From Clostridia bacterium (GTDB lineage Bacteria; Bacillota; Clostridia; Christensenellales; Aristaeellaceae): 64,000 nucleotides of DNA. A program made the translations under genes and the position numbers. Position 1 is the first letter of the stretch. Every line of letters starts with the position of its first letter. A model generated the notes under the pieces. That model saw only the letters and a list, made by a program, of their open reading frames with translations. It was not told where the DNA came from and did no database searches. Positions 16,579 to 26,403 of this stretch are shown here, one piece after another. The stretch covers positions 1-64,000 of the forward strand of contig JAFVVG010000041.1 of the NCBI GenBank assembly GCA_017502305.1. The letters are read 5' to 3'.

Positions 16579-17730
16579 TCATTTGGCCCGTTTATTCACC
16601 AGTTCGTTGCAACCAAGCATCAAAACAGACAAAGCCAGCATCCATGCAGGCATCACGCCCATGCCGGTTTTGTTGGCGATCAGCCCCATCAGCGGGGGCA
16701 TGAAGGTGGAGCCGGTATAGGCAAAGGCCATCTGCAGGCCGGTAGCAGCCTGGGAAGCGGAAGCGCCGAAGCGGTTGGGGGTCTCGTGAATGGTGCAGGG
16801 ATAAACCGGCGCGCACCCCAGGCCGATGATCACCACACCCGCCAGGCATCCACCATAGCCCAGGGGCAAGAAAAGCACCAGGATGCCCAGCAGCATCAGC
16901 CCCATGCCGGCTCGGATCAGCGTTTTGCCGGTGAAGCGCATGGCCAGGAAACCATTCAGCGCCCGGCCCACCGTGATGCCGACGAAAAACAGGCTGGACG
17001 CGAAGCTGGCCTGATCCTGGGTGGCGCCCAGGTATTCGGCATAGCTGGCCGTCCACAGGATCATGGAGGACTCCGCCGCACAGTAGCACAGGAAGGTGAA
17101 CAGCACCGCCTTCATGCCGGGGAGCTTCAACGCCTGGGTGTTGGTGAGGAACTCCTGCTGCACCGCCTCATGGGCCAGGGAGAAAGCGTTTTCCGCCTTC
17201 CAGAGTTTCTGGGTCAGGGCCATGACCACCGCCAGGGAAAGCTGCAAAACAATCACAATGCCATAGCCCGCGCGCCAGCCCAGGCCTCCTGCCAGGCAGC
17301 CCGCCAGAATCATGGGGCCGATGGAGCAGCCCACACCCCAGAAGCAGTGCAGCCAGGACATATGCTTGGCTTCGTAATGCAGGGCCACATAGTTGTTCAG
17401 GGCCGCGTCGATGCTGCCGGCGCCAAATCCCAGGGGAATAGCCGCCACAAACAAAAGCCAGGGGGCCGGGGCCAGGGCATAGCCCGTCATGGCCACAGCC
17501 GTCAGCACCGTGGACCACAGCGTCACCTTGCCGGTGCCAAAGCGGTTCACCAGCCGGGTAGAGAGAAGGCTTGTGAGAATCGTGCAGCCGGCACAGGTCA
17601 TGGATACAGCGCCGGCCAGGGGCAGGGGCGCACCCAGGTCCAGCCTCATGGTGGGCCATGCCGCGCCCAGCATGCTGTCCGGAAATCCCAGAGCGATAAA
17701 CGCCAGATAAATCACCGCAAGAAGTACCAT
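16579..17730 (-). CDS. MFS transporter
   Basis: 383-aa major-facilitator protein with about 12 helices. Motifs include GFPDSMLGAAWP in helix 1, STRLVNRFGTGKV after helix 2 (a diverged motif A), and WGVGCSIGP in the middle. The pattern resembles sugar or drug MFS carriers of the FucP/BMX type. I start at ATG 17730, 7 bases after GAGGTG; ATG 17733 next to it is nearly equal, and 17745 lacks a site. Substrate unknown. Confidence 0.82.
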   Translation of the reverse strand: MVLLAVIYLAFIALGFPDSMLGAAWPTMRLDLGAPLPLAGAVSMTCAGCTILTSLLSTRLVNRFGTGKVTLWSTVLTAVAMTGYALAPAPWLLFVAAIPLGFGAGSIDAALNNYVALHYEAKHMSWLHCFWGVGCSIGPMILAGCLAGGLGWRAGYGIVIVLQLSLAVVMALTQKLWKAENAFSLAHEAVQQEFLTNTQALKLPGMKAVLFTFLCYCAAESSMILWTASYAEYLGATQDQASFASSLFFVGITVGRALNGFLAMRFTGKTLIRAGMGLMLLGILVLFLPLGYGGCLAGVVIIGLGCAPVYPCTIHETPNRFGASASQAATGLQMAFAYTGSTFMPPLMGLIANKTGMGVMPAWMLALSVLMLGCNELVNKRAK

Positions 17731-17767
17731 CATTACGCACCTCATTTGTTTTTGTTGAAACCGCCTT

Positions 17768-17796
17768 ATCCTATCATAAACCCCCGCGGTTGACAA
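17768..17796 (-). promoter_or_regulatory. sigma-A promoter of the MFS gene
   Basis: TTGTCA (17796-17791), 17-base spacer, TAGGAT (17773-17768). The -35 box overlaps that of the divergent sigma-factor gene. Confidence 0.6.
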
Positions 17797-17818
17797 GCCG
17801 ATAATTTTCCACCATAAT
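17790..17818 (+). promoter_or_regulatory. sigma-A promoter of the ECF sigma gene
   Basis: TTGACA (17790-17795), 17-base spacer, CATAAT (17813-17818). Confidence 0.65.
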
Positions 17819-17880
17819 GGAACAAAACAGGTGTCCTATTCGTCAAACTATCAGGAACCCCTGAAAGCGAGGTTATGCCC

Positions 17881-18471
17881 ATGGATGAACTCGTCCTTCG
17901 CCGGGCCCGGAAGGGCGACACCGCCGCCTTCGAGCAGCTCATCACACCCCACGAGCAGCTTGTGTGGCGGGTGTGCTGGCATTATACACACCACCAGGAG
18001 GACGCCCGGGACTGCGCCCAGGAGGCCATGGTCAAGGCCTGGCGTTCCCTGCCCCACTACCGGCAGGATTGCTCGCTGGAGACCTGGCTGTACCGCATCG
18101 CCGCCTCCTGCTGCATCGATTTCCTCCGCCGCAAGAAGCGTACCACCTCCGATTCCACCGACCAACTGGCGGAAGCCGGCTTCGACCCGGCGGATCCTTC
18201 CCCCCAGCCGGAGGAAACCGCCATCCGCCAGGATGAGAAGCGGCAGCTCCGTGAAGCCCTCGACCTGCTGCCGGAGGACATGCGCACCGCCCTGATCCTC
18301 AGCGCTGTGGAAGGCCGCAAGTATGAGGAGATCGCCGCCATCACCGGTGTCGCCGCCGGCACGGTGAAGAGCCGCATCAACCGGGCACGGCAAAAACTTG
18401 CGGAAATTCTGTCCCGCCGGGAACAATCCGGCAGTTCCGCCGTCCAACCTTTTGAAAGGAGGAGTACCTGA
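17881..18471 (+). CDS. ECF-type RNA polymerase sigma factor
   Basis: 196-aa sigma-70 family protein with region 2 (residues ~20-90, DCAQEAMVKAWRSLP and LYRIAASCCIDFLRR) and region 4 (~130-180, YEEIAAITGVAAGTVKSRINRA) only. ATG 17881 has GCGAGG 8 bases upstream; ATG 17875 is too close. The last A of its TGA stop is the first base of the next ATG, which encodes a membrane protein, the usual sigma/anti-sigma layout. Confidence 0.9.
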   Translation: MDELVLRRARKGDTAAFEQLITPHEQLVWRVCWHYTHHQEDARDCAQEAMVKAWRSLPHYRQDCSLETWLYRIAASCCIDFLRRKKRTTSDSTDQLAEAGFDPADPSPQPEETAIRQDEKRQLREALDLLPEDMRTALILSAVEGRKYEEIAAITGVAAGTVKSRINRARQKLAEILSRREQSGSSAVQPFERRST

Positions 18472-19559
18472 TGAACATGCACGATCTGGATACCCTCGAT
18501 CAGGAACTCCGCAGCCTGCAGGATGATGTGCCCCCCATGCCCGGGGACTTCCATGCCGGCTGGATGAAGCAAGTGGAGGTAGAAGCCATGCAGAAGAATA
18601 CCCGAAAGACATCCTGGACCCGCATTCTCTCCGTTGCCGCTGCGCTTGTTTTTGTGGTAGGCGGCACCATGCTGACCCGCGAAGACCGCCTCCTGCGTTC
18701 CGAAGCCAGGGATGATTACGCCTACACCACCAGCACCTATGGCGCCACCAATGGTTACAGCATGCGCAGCAGCGCCTCCTACGACAGCTACGCCGAGGAA
18801 GAAGCCGCCTACGACGCAGGCGCCGGCATGGTCATGATGGCTAAGGTCGCCGGCGATACCGCCGCCCCCGCCGCCATGGAAGAAACCGGGCCGGAGAAGA
18901 AGATCATCCGCTCCGCCAGCCTGACCATCACCACCCAGACCTACGATGAGAGCCTGGAAAACCTGAAGCGGCTCTGCGAGGAAAAGGGCGGCTGGATCGC
19001 TTATGCCTACGAAAACGCCAATAGCGCCCGCCGCTCCGCCACGCTGACCATGCGCGTCCCCGCCAAGGAGTTCGATAGCTTCCTGCAGGGCGCCGGCGAT
19101 ACGGGCCGCATCACCCAGCGCAGCGAATCCGCCGACGACGTTACCGAATCCTATTACGATACCAAGTCCCGCCTGGAGACCCAGCAGGCCCTCATGGCCC
19201 GCCTGCAGGCCCTGGTAACCGACGCCGCCGACCTTTCCGACCTGCTGGCCCTGGAAAGCCAAATTGCCGATACCCAGTACCAGATCGACCGTCTCCAGTC
19301 CAGCCTGAACCGCACCGACAGCCAGGTGGACTATGCCACCGTGGATGTGACCCTGCGGGAGGAGATCCCCGCCGACAGCCTGATCACCAAGGAAAAGACC
19401 CTGGGTGAGCGCCTGATGGACGCCATTGAGACCGGCTGGGAATCCTTTGTGGAGTTCCTGGGCGACATGGTGGTTTTCCTGGCAGCGGCCCTGCCCTTCC
19501 TTGTGGTGATCGCCGTGATTGTGATCGTGGTGAAGATCATCCGCAGGCGCAGGAAGTAA
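18471..19559 (+). CDS. DUF4349 membrane protein, candidate anti-sigma partner
   Basis: 362 aa. A short cytosolic N-terminus (~45 residues) precedes a membrane helix (~46-65, TRILSVAAALVFVVGG), then a Ser/Tyr/Ala-rich linker, a DUF4349 domain (~140-300) containing a coiled coil (~225-285), and a second helix near 325-350 ending in RRRRK. The stop-start overlap with the sigma gene suggests that its cytosolic end holds the sigma factor. That role is inference; the family has no established reaction. Confidence 0.8.
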   Translation: MNMHDLDTLDQELRSLQDDVPPMPGDFHAGWMKQVEVEAMQKNTRKTSWTRILSVAAALVFVVGGTMLTREDRLLRSEARDDYAYTTSTYGATNGYSMRSSASYDSYAEEEAAYDAGAGMVMMAKVAGDTAAPAAMEETGPEKKIIRSASLTITTQTYDESLENLKRLCEEKGGWIAYAYENANSARRSATLTMRVPAKEFDSFLQGAGDTGRITQRSESADDVTESYYDTKSRLETQQALMARLQALVTDAADLSDLLALESQIADTQYQIDRLQSSLNRTDSQVDYATVDVTLREEIPADSLITKEKTLGERLMDAIETGWESFVEFLGDMVVFLAAALPFLVVIAVIVIVVKIIRRRRK

Positions 19560-19571
19560 GCCATACAAAAG

Positions 19572-19609
19572 AACCGCGATGCTGCAACAGCGCAGCATCG
19601 CGGTTTTTT
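19572..19609. terminator. bidirectional terminator
   Basis: 14-bp perfect stem AACCGCGATGCTGC (19572-19585) with GCAGCATCGCGGTT (19592-19605), then TTTT; it also ends the ribF transcript from the other side. Confidence 0.85.
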
Positions 19610-20525
19610 ATACCAATTCGTCGAAGTATTCTTTTGCTTCCTGGGCATCCCGGTTGATCTGCGTCTTCAGCGCCTCTACGCTATCAAACTTCTTTTCCGG
19701 GCGCAGGAACTCCAGGAACATCAGCCGTACTTTTTTCCCATAAAGGGACAGGCATTCGTCCAGGGCATAGGCCTCCACGGTAACGCTTCCCTCCGGCAGC
19801 GTGGGATGACGGCCCACATTCACCACCGAGGGGTAGATCCGCTCCTCCACCTGCATCCAGCAGGCGTATACGCCAAAGGCAGGCAGCGCCTTGCCCCTGG
19901 GGATTTCCACATTGGCGGTGGGAAAGCCCATGGTACGGCCAATGTGCTTGCCGTCCATCACCCGGCCGGAAATGGTGTAGCTATGGCCCAGCAGGCGGGT
20001 TGCCTCATGCATGCTGCCCTTTTCCAGCAGATCGCGGATGCGCGTGGAGCTGACGGTTTCGCCCCCCAGCACCACTTCCGGCACGACAGTCACATCAAAG
20101 CCATGCTCCCTGCCATAGGCCCGCAAATTCTCGCCGTTGCCGGCGCCACGCTGGCCAAAGGTATAGTTGAAGCCACACACCACATGCCGGGGCCGATAGT
20201 CCCGCACCAGCGCCTCCATGAATCTTTCCGGAGACTGGGCCGCCAACTGACGATCAAAGGGTAGAATGCACAGGTGATCCACCCCGAACTCCGCCATGAG
20301 CCTGGCGCGCTCGGTCAGCGTTGTGAGGAGCGGCGGCGCCATTTCAGGCCTGAGCACCTCCAGCGGATGGGGCTCGAAGGTGCATACGTTCAGGGGCAGG
20401 CCGGTTTCCTCAGCCAGCTCCACGCCAGCCATCAAAAGCGCCTGGTGACCACGGTGCACGCCATCGAACATGCCCAGCACCAGCACACAGGGCTGCAGAC
20501 CGGTGGGGTTACGCAGGATTCGCAT
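19608..20525 (-). CDS. ribF: bifunctional riboflavin kinase/FAD synthetase
   Basis: Makes FMN and then FAD. 305 aa: N-terminal nucleotidyltransferase domain (GMFDGVHRGHQAL at ~18-30, SSTRIR at ~160) and C-terminal flavokinase domain (~180-300, GKHIGRTMGFPTANV). Start ATG 20525. It is the last gene of the rimP-to-ribF operon, 13 bases after truB. Confidence 0.95.
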   Translation of the reverse strand: MRILRNPTGLQPCVLVLGMFDGVHRGHQALLMAGVELAEETGLPLNVCTFEPHPLEVLRPEMAPPLLTTLTERARLMAEFGVDHLCILPFDRQLAAQSPERFMEALVRDYRPRHVVCGFNYTFGQRGAGNGENLRAYGREHGFDVTVVPEVVLGGETVSSTRIRDLLEKGSMHEATRLLGHSYTISGRVMDGKHIGRTMGFPTANVEIPRGKALPAFGVYACWMQVEERIYPSVVNVGRHPTLPEGSVTVEAYALDECLSLYGKKVRLMFLEFLRPEKKFDSVEALKTQINRDAQEAKEYFDELV

Positions 20526-20538
20526 GAGCAGTCTCCTT

Positions 20539-21432
20539 TCAGCCTTCCGGGGCGATCAGCGCGCGCCAGACAAGCATATCGCCTTCCCTGGCAGCCATTC
20601 CCCAGAATTCATCATTCAGGTATACCCGGGTCACCTGGCCTTCTTCCAGCTCATCGCCGTCCACACGGCGCAGGGGCAGCTTCACACCGTTTTCCACCTG
20701 CTTGCACAGCGCGGGCCGGGCATCCACCCGGGGCAGATGCTGCAGCGGCATATCCAGGGCCAGCAGGCTTTCAGCCAGGCGGCCCTGCTCCTTCAGCTCA
20801 GCGGCTTCCTCCAGGGTCATGGCGGTGTCCAGGCGGAACACGCCGCTCTGGCTCCGCAAAAGGAAGCGCATATGAGCGGGGCAGCCAAGCATTTCGCCCA
20901 GGTCGTTGCAGATGGAGCGGATGTAAGTGCCCCTCCCGCAGCGGATGGTCATCAGCACGCCATGGTCGGCAGTCTCGCCATGCAGGTCAATGCTCTCCAC
21001 GTGCACCTGGCGCAGGGGAACCTCCACGGTTTCGCCCCGGCGGGCACGTTCGTACATGGCCACGCCATCCTGCTTGATGGCGCTGAACATGCTGGGCCGC
21101 TGCCATATATCGCCGATGAGCTTGTGGGAAGCCTGCTCCACGGCATCGAAGGCGGGATAGTTGTCTCCCCTGGCCACCACGGCGCCAGTAGCATCCTGGG
21201 TATCGGTGGCCACGCCAAAGGCGCACTCGGCCACATATTCTTTTTCCTTGTCCACCAGATAATCAAACAGCCGGGCAGCCTTGCCGATCATGATGGGCAG
21301 CACCCCGGCGGCATCGGGGTCAAGGGTGCCGGCATGGCCCACACGCTTTTCCCCCGTAAGGCGGCGGATGGTGGCCACCACAGCGGCAGAGGTCATGCCC
21401 GGCGGCTTGAGGATATTCAGAAATCCGTTCAT
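20539..21432 (-). CDS. truB: tRNA pseudouridine(55) synthase
   Basis: Forms pseudouridine 55 in the T loop of tRNAs. 297 aa; catalytic Asp in GTLDPDAAGVLP (~36-47), KPPGMTS at 9-15, RSICNDLGE near 172. The C-terminal PUA-like part is present. It starts 10 bases after the nrnA stop in the canonical operon order. Confidence 0.95.
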   Translation of the reverse strand: MNGFLNILKPPGMTSAAVVATIRRLTGEKRVGHAGTLDPDAAGVLPIMIGKAARLFDYLVDKEKEYVAECAFGVATDTQDATGAVVARGDNYPAFDAVEQASHKLIGDIWQRPSMFSAIKQDGVAMYERARRGETVEVPLRQVHVESIDLHGETADHGVLMTIRCGRGTYIRSICNDLGEMLGCPAHMRFLLRSQSGVFRLDTAMTLEEAAELKEQGRLAESLLALDMPLQHLPRVDARPALCKQVENGVKLPLRRVDGDELEEGQVTRVYLNDEFWGMAAREGDMLVWRALIAPEG

Positions 21433-21442
21433 TCACACACCC

Positions 21443-22408
21443 TCAGTTGAAGGAGTTTTCCATGGCAGCCAGCACGGCTTCCACGGCCTCGGCCAGGGGC
21501 AGGTTCACCGTGCAGCCGGAGGCCTGGGCATGACCGCCGCCGCCAAAGCCCCGGGCGATGCCATCCACCCGGTCGGGGGTCACGGCACGCAGGGCCATCT
21601 TGATGCTGCCGTCCTGGTTTTCCCGGGCCAGCAGAGCCATCTTCACGCCAGGGATATCCACGCCATAATTCACAATGGCATCGGCATGCTCAGGCAGCGC
21701 CTGACAATCCAGGAAGTCCTGGTAGGTGAGCACCATGGTAGTAATGGTTTCATTCTTGTGGAAACGCAGGCTGCTCAGGGCACGGGCCAGAAGCTTCACA
21801 TGGGGCTTCTGCCGCTGGCGGAACAGCACCCGGTTCATCTCATCCAGGGGCAGATCGCAGTCCATTAGCTGGCTCATAACGGCGAAAGCCTCGGCGTTGG
21901 TGCTCTTGAAGGCAAAATTGCCCGTGTCCGTGGCGATGGCGGCATACAGGCACATGGCCATGTCCCTGTCGATGGCTATGCCCAGCGCGTCCAGCTGCTC
22001 CTTGATGAGCAGGCCGGTGGCGGGGGCGTCCTCGTCCACGCTGTTCACCTGAGTGTAGCAGGGATTGGTGCCGTGGTGATCGATCTGAGCGGTACGGTCT
22101 GCCTGCGCCATCAGGAACTGGCAAGCGCCCATGCGGCTCATGTCGGACACATCCACGCAGATCAGCAGGTCAAACCTCTCATCGCTTTCACAGCGGAACT
22201 CCTCCGCGCCCCTGAGCATCCCCAGGGTGCCGGGAATCTTGTCCTGGCAGAAGACGCTGACCTTTTTGCCCAGCGTTTCGAGGCCCAGCTTCAGGGCCAG
22301 TACGCTGCCCACGGTATCCCCATCCGGGTTCACGTGGCCGCACAGGGCAATGGTCCGCGCCTCACGGATCAGGCCGGCGATTTCCTCAGGCTTCCGGGTC
22401 AGTGCCAT
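21443..22408 (-). CDS. nrnA: DHH-family oligoribonuclease/pAp phosphatase
   Basis: Degrades short RNA oligomers and pAp using manganese. 321 aa with the DHH core: GHVNPDGDTVGS (~24-35), CVDVSD (~89), QIDHHGTN (~111-118), and a DHHA1 end with GFGGGGHAQASG (~290-301). Its start overlaps the rbfA end by 23 bases, implying tight coupling. Confidence 0.93.
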   Translation of the reverse strand: MALTRKPEEIAGLIREARTIALCGHVNPDGDTVGSVLALKLGLETLGKKVSVFCQDKIPGTLGMLRGAEEFRCESDERFDLLICVDVSDMSRMGACQFLMAQADRTAQIDHHGTNPCYTQVNSVDEDAPATGLLIKEQLDALGIAIDRDMAMCLYAAIATDTGNFAFKSTNAEAFAVMSQLMDCDLPLDEMNRVLFRQRQKPHVKLLARALSSLRFHKNETITTMVLTYQDFLDCQALPEHADAIVNYGVDIPGVKMALLARENQDGSIKMALRAVTPDRVDGIARGFGGGGHAQASGCTVNLPLAEAVEAVLAAMENSFN

Positions 22409-22772
22409 TTTGGTTCATTCCTTCCGTCTTCTGTACGTCGGCCAGCACCTTGGCGATGTGCACGCCATAGGCGATGTTTTCATCCTTCACGAAGGTCAGC
22501 TCCGGGCTCTGACGGATCACGATGCCCCGGGCCACCTCACGGCGGATGTAGCCAGCGGCGCTCTTGAGGGCCTTGAGCAGGTCATCCCGCTTGTCATCCT
22601 CCAGCACGGAAACGAAAATCTTGGCAAAGCGCAGGTCGCGGGTCACCTCGGCCCGGGTGATGGAGAAGGTGCCGCTGATGCGGGGATCGTTCAGTTCCTC
22701 GCGGATGATGCGATCCACCTCCCGGCGGACCTCCTCGGAAATACGGTCAATACGCTGAAAATTGTTGTTCAT
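22386..22772 (-). CDS. rbfA: 30S ribosome-binding factor RbfA
   Basis: Small KH-fold factor for 30S maturation and cold adaptation. 128 aa; starts MNNNFQRIDRISEEVRREV, normal length. The ribosome site AAGGAG at about 22782-22777 sits 1-2 bases from the first hairpin of the intergenic array, which could influence its translation. Confidence 0.93.
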   Translation of the reverse strand: MNNNFQRIDRISEEVRREVDRIIREELNDPRISGTFSITRAEVTRDLRFAKIFVSVLEDDKRDDLLKALKSAAGYIRREVARGIVIRQSPELTFVKDENIAYGVHIAKVLADVQKTEGMNQNGTDPEA

Positions 22773-23158
22773 GTTACTCCTTGCCAGAGGCTCTGCCTCT
22801 GGACTCCGCTCAAGGGTCTTCGACCCTTAAGAATCCCATTCGGCGATATGCTTGTCCTGTTCAGGCATACAAGCTGCGCCTGTTACTTGCTTCATGATAC
22901 CCATAACGCCCTGAAGCAGCCTGCCCCAGGGCGTTGGTGCGGGCGAACATAGTTCGCCCCTACATATGCGCAATGCTGCTCACCCGCGTCGCGGAGTGCC
23001 CGTTGCGCTCCGTGACCCCCGCTGATACCCCACCAACAAACACCCATCAAAAAAGGTGTCCAGAGGGCCGAAGGGCCCTTTGGTCAGGGAGTCCAGAGGG
23101 GCTGAAAGCCCCTTTGGTGGTGGGAGTCCAGAGGGAGGTGAAACCTCCCTTTGGCCCC
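22773..23158. repeat. hairpin array I, between infB and rbfA
   Basis: No gene. Inverted repeats fill the 386-base gap. CCAGAGGC/GCCTCTGG with loop TCT (22784-22802); AAGGGTC/GACCCTT with loop TTC (22812-22828) followed by AAGAATCCCATTCGG; ACGCCCT/AGGGCGT (about 22908-22935); GGGCGAA/TTCGCCC (22941-22959); a core hairpin in reverse orientation (22983-23030); and three tandem hairpins with GAA loops (23060-23083, 23093-23117, 23128-23154). The last ends 4 bases before the infB stop codon. It must be transcribed with the operon. Confidence 0.85.
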
Positions 23159-26059
23159 TTACCGCGGGATTTCTTCCATGATGAAGCATTCGACGATATC
23201 GCCTTCCTTGATGTCGTTGTGACCCTCAAGGGACATACCGCACTCGAAGCCTTCCTTCATTTCCTTGACGTCTTCCTTCAGGTGGCGCAGGCTGCTCAGC
23301 TTGCCTTCGAAGACAACCACGTTGTCGCGCAGCAGGCGCACCTGGGCGTTACGCTGCACCTTGCCGTCCTGCACATAGCAGCCGGCGATGATGCCAGCAC
23401 CGGTGATCTTGAACACGTTGCGGACCTCCGCATGGCCCAGCAGCACCTCGCGGTACTCGGGGGCCAGCAGGCCCTTCATGGCCTTCTCCATGTCCTCGAT
23501 GGCCTTGTAGATGATGGTGTACAGGCGCACATCCACCTTTTCCTTCTCGGCTGCCTCGCGGGCGGAGGCATCGGGGCGCACGTTGAAGCCAATGATGATG
23601 GCGTTGAAGGCGCTGGCCAGGTTCACGTCGTCCTTGGTGACGGCGCCGGCGCCGGAGTGCAGCACGCGGACCTTCACCTCGTCGTTGGTGAGCTTGAGCA
23701 TGGCCTGCTTCACAGCCTCCACAGAGCCCTGCACGTCAGCCTTGATGATCAGGTTCAGGGTCACGGTCTTGCCCTCCTCCAGGCTGGAGAAGAGGTTTTC
23801 CATACTCATCTTGGCGGCGGTGGCTTCACGGGAAGCACGCAGCTTCTCACGGCGCTCGTCGGCCACCTTGCGGGACAGGTGATCGTCACCCACGGCGATC
23901 ATCTCATCGCCGGCGGAGGGCACTTCGTCGAAGCCCATGATCTCCACAGGCATGGAGGGGCCGGCGGACTGAACCTTCTCACCGCGATCGTTGATCAAGG
24001 CGCGGACACGGCCGGCAGCCAGGCCGGCAACGATGTTGTCGCCCACGTGGAGGGTACCGTTCTGCAGCAGCACGGTAGCCAGGGGACCACGGGCCTTATC
24101 CAGCTTGGCCTCGACGATAACGCCCTTGGCCAGGCGGTTGGGGTTGGCGCGCAGCTCCAGCATTTCGGCCTGCATGAGGATCATTTCCAGCAGTTCATCC
24201 ACACCGTCGCCGGTGAGAGCGGACACGGGCACGCAGATGGTGTCGCCGCCCCAGTCTTCGCAGACGATACCGTAGTTGGTCAGGTCCTGCTTGACGCGGT
24301 CGGGGTTGGCGGTGGGCTTATCCATCTTGTTGATGGCAACGATCACCGGCACCTCGGCAGCCTTGGCATGGTTGATGGATTCAACAGTCTGGGGCATGAC
24401 GGAGTCATCAGCCGCAACGACCAGAACAGCGATATCCGTGGCCTGGGTGCCGCGGGCACGCATGGCGGTGAAGGCCTCGTGACCGGGGGTATCCAGGAAG
24501 GTGATGGCCTGGCCATCCACATCCACGGTGTAGGCGCCGATGTGCTGGGTAATGCCGCCCGCCTCGCCGGCGGTGACGCGGCTGGAGCGGATGTAGTCCA
24601 GCAGGCTGGTCTTGCCGTGGTCGACGTGGCCCATGATGGTAACCACGGGGGGACGGGGCAGCAGATTCTCCTCGGTATCGGCGAAGTCCTCGGCCACCAG
24701 GGCGTCCTCGGCGGTCTGCTCGGCCTTGCGCTCCAGGGTGATCTCGAAATCGGAGCAGACCAGCTGGGCGGTGTCGAAGTCGATCTCGCTGTTGATGGTG
24801 GCCATGTTGCCCAGCAGGAACAGCTTCTTGATGATCTCGCCGGAGGTCTTGCCGATCTTTTCGCACAGATCGCGGACAACGATGGTATCGCCGGCCATGT
24901 AGGCGGTTTCGATCTTGATGGGCGCCATCATCTGCTGGGCAGAGGGCTTCTTCACGCGGGAGCGCTTGCCGCCGCGGATCACATCATCATCGTAGCCGTT
25001 GAAATTGTTGCGGGCCTCCTGCTTGCGGTTGCGGGTGACACGCTCGGGATCGTGCTGGCGCACGTAGTTCTTCTTGTTGGGATCGTAATTGGAGACGCGC
25101 TCCTTCTCCACCGGAGGAGCCAGCTCCGGACCCTTGCTGCGGGCCATGCCGCCCTGGGGACGGCCGCCGCCCATACCGGGCCGGGGAGCACCGCCGGGAG
25201 CGGGGCGCTGGCCGAAGCCACCCTGGCCGGGGGCACCGGCGGGGCGCTGACCAAACTGGCCCTGGGGACGGGCCGCGCCACCCTGAGCGGGACGGCCGAA
25301 CTGGCCCTGCTGACCCTGGGGGTTAGCGGGGCGGCCATAGGGGCCCTGGGGATTGGCGGGACGGCCATAGGGACCCTGAGGATTGGCGGGACGGCCAAAC
25401 TGGCCCTGCTGACCCTGGGGGTTGGCAGGACGGCCATAGGGGCCCTGGGGATTGGCGGGACGGCCATAGGGGCCGGCGGGACGGGCGCCCTGCTGGCCCT
25501 GCTGCACAGGACGGCCAGGCTGGGGCGCCCGGATCACATTGGGCGCCAGGCCCACAGGCTTCTGGGGCTGCGCCTGCTGACCGGGACGGCTCATGATCTG
25601 GCCGATGGCAGGCTTCTTGGGCTCGGCAGCCTTGGCAGCGGCCTTGGCGGCAGCCTCAGCGGCGGCCTTCTCGGCAGCAGCCTTTTCCTCGGCGGCCTTG
25701 GCGGCGGCAGCGGCAGCCTCAGCAGCAGCCTTCTCAGCGGCTGCCTTGGCAGCAGCTTCGGCGGCAGCCTTTTCCTCGGCGGCCTTGGCAGCGGCGGCCT
25801 CAGCGGCGGCGATCTGCGCCTTTTCTTCATCATCCAGCATGGTAAATGCCTTGGAATGGGCAGCCATGGCCTTCTGCTGCTCCTCGCGGCGCAGCTGGGC
25901 GGCAGCTTCTTCCTTTTCGCGCTGGAAGCGGTTCTCCAGCTTCTTCAGGGCCTGCACAAGGCTGTCAGCGCTCTTGCGCACACGGGTGGCGTCGCCCAGC
26001 ACCTTCTGGGCCTCAACCGCCAGTTCCTTGGTAGCACCTTTACTCTTCACATTCGTCAT
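23159..26059 (-). CDS. infB: translation initiation factor IF-2
   Basis: GTPase placing fMet-tRNA on the 30S subunit. 966 aa. Residues ~75-160 are a Lys/Ala/Glu-rich helix, ~185-320 a Pro/Gln/Gly-rich low-complexity stretch with about seven RPANPQG repeats, then IF2_N, the G domain (GHVDHGKT at ~475, DTPGHE, NKMDKP), and two beta-barrels. ATG 26059 overlaps the ylxQ stop by 4 bases (ATGA), so translation is coupled. The repeat-rich N-terminus is unusual for the family. Confidence 0.96.
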   Translation of the reverse strand: MTNVKSKGATKELAVEAQKVLGDATRVRKSADSLVQALKKLENRFQREKEEAAAQLRREEQQKAMAAHSKAFTMLDDEEKAQIAAAEAAAAKAAEEKAAAEAAAKAAAEKAAAEAAAAAAKAAEEKAAAEKAAAEAAAKAAAKAAEPKKPAIGQIMSRPGQQAQPQKPVGLAPNVIRAPQPGRPVQQGQQGARPAGPYGRPANPQGPYGRPANPQGQQGQFGRPANPQGPYGRPANPQGPYGRPANPQGQQGQFGRPAQGGAARPQGQFGQRPAGAPGQGGFGQRPAPGGAPRPGMGGGRPQGGMARSKGPELAPPVEKERVSNYDPNKKNYVRQHDPERVTRNRKQEARNNFNGYDDDVIRGGKRSRVKKPSAQQMMAPIKIETAYMAGDTIVVRDLCEKIGKTSGEIIKKLFLLGNMATINSEIDFDTAQLVCSDFEITLERKAEQTAEDALVAEDFADTEENLLPRPPVVTIMGHVDHGKTSLLDYIRSSRVTAGEAGGITQHIGAYTVDVDGQAITFLDTPGHEAFTAMRARGTQATDIAVLVVAADDSVMPQTVESINHAKAAEVPVIVAINKMDKPTANPDRVKQDLTNYGIVCEDWGGDTICVPVSALTGDGVDELLEMILMQAEMLELRANPNRLAKGVIVEAKLDKARGPLATVLLQNGTLHVGDNIVAGLAAGRVRALINDRGEKVQSAGPSMPVEIMGFDEVPSAGDEMIAVGDDHLSRKVADERREKLRASREATAAKMSMENLFSSLEEGKTVTLNLIIKADVQGSVEAVKQAMLKLTNDEVKVRVLHSGAGAVTKDDVNLASAFNAIIIGFNVRPDASAREAAEKEKVDVRLYTIIYKAIEDMEKAMKGLLAPEYREVLLGHAEVRNVFKITGAGIIAGCYVQDGKVQRNAQVRLLRDNVVVFEGKLSSLRHLKEDVKEMKEGFECGMSLEGHNDIKEGDIVECFIMEEIPR

Positions 26060-26403
26060 TCGACGCTTGCACCCCCGCAATTATTTGCCGATTGTATTGG
26101 GTCGGCCGCATCAAGCAGCCCGGTGATCTGCTGGGCCAGCCCGCCCCTTATGACCGCCATGGCCATACCGGGCTTGGAGGTTGCCTCCAGCAGCATTCCT
26201 TCAGGTAGCATTCCCAGCCTTACGCCGGCATGTCCGCAGGCGTCCTGGTACTTCTTTTTTGTGGCGGGCGAGGCGCCGCTGTCCAGCAGCAGCACGCCGC
26301 AATTGCCGTTGCGGATGGTCTTGAGGCACCCATCCTCGCCAAACACCGCCTGTCTTGCCCTCACGGTGAGGCCCATCAGGCCCCGGAGCTTCTGCTCATT
26401 CAA
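26056..26403 (-). CDS. ylxQ: L7Ae-type K-turn RNA-binding protein
   Basis: 115-aa L7Ae/L30e-fold protein in its usual place between ylxR and infB. Residues 10-30 (MGLTVRARQAVFGEDGCLKTI) match the family N-terminus, which supports the TTG start at 26403; GGAGG lies 11 bases upstream. Overlaps ylxR by 8 bases and infB by 4. Likely binds kink-turn RNA; targets unknown. Confidence 0.88.
   Translation of the reverse strand: MNEQKLRGLMGLTVRARQAVFGEDGCLKTIRNGNCGVLLLDSGASPATKKKYQDACGHAGVRLGMLPEGMLLEATSKPGMAMAVIRGGLAQQITGLLDAADPIQSANNCGGASVE

Noticed and set aside
23060..23154. CRISPR array
   Set aside because: Units are palindromic with only 9-10 bases between them and no cas genes are present; spacers are not unique sequences of 30 bases or more.
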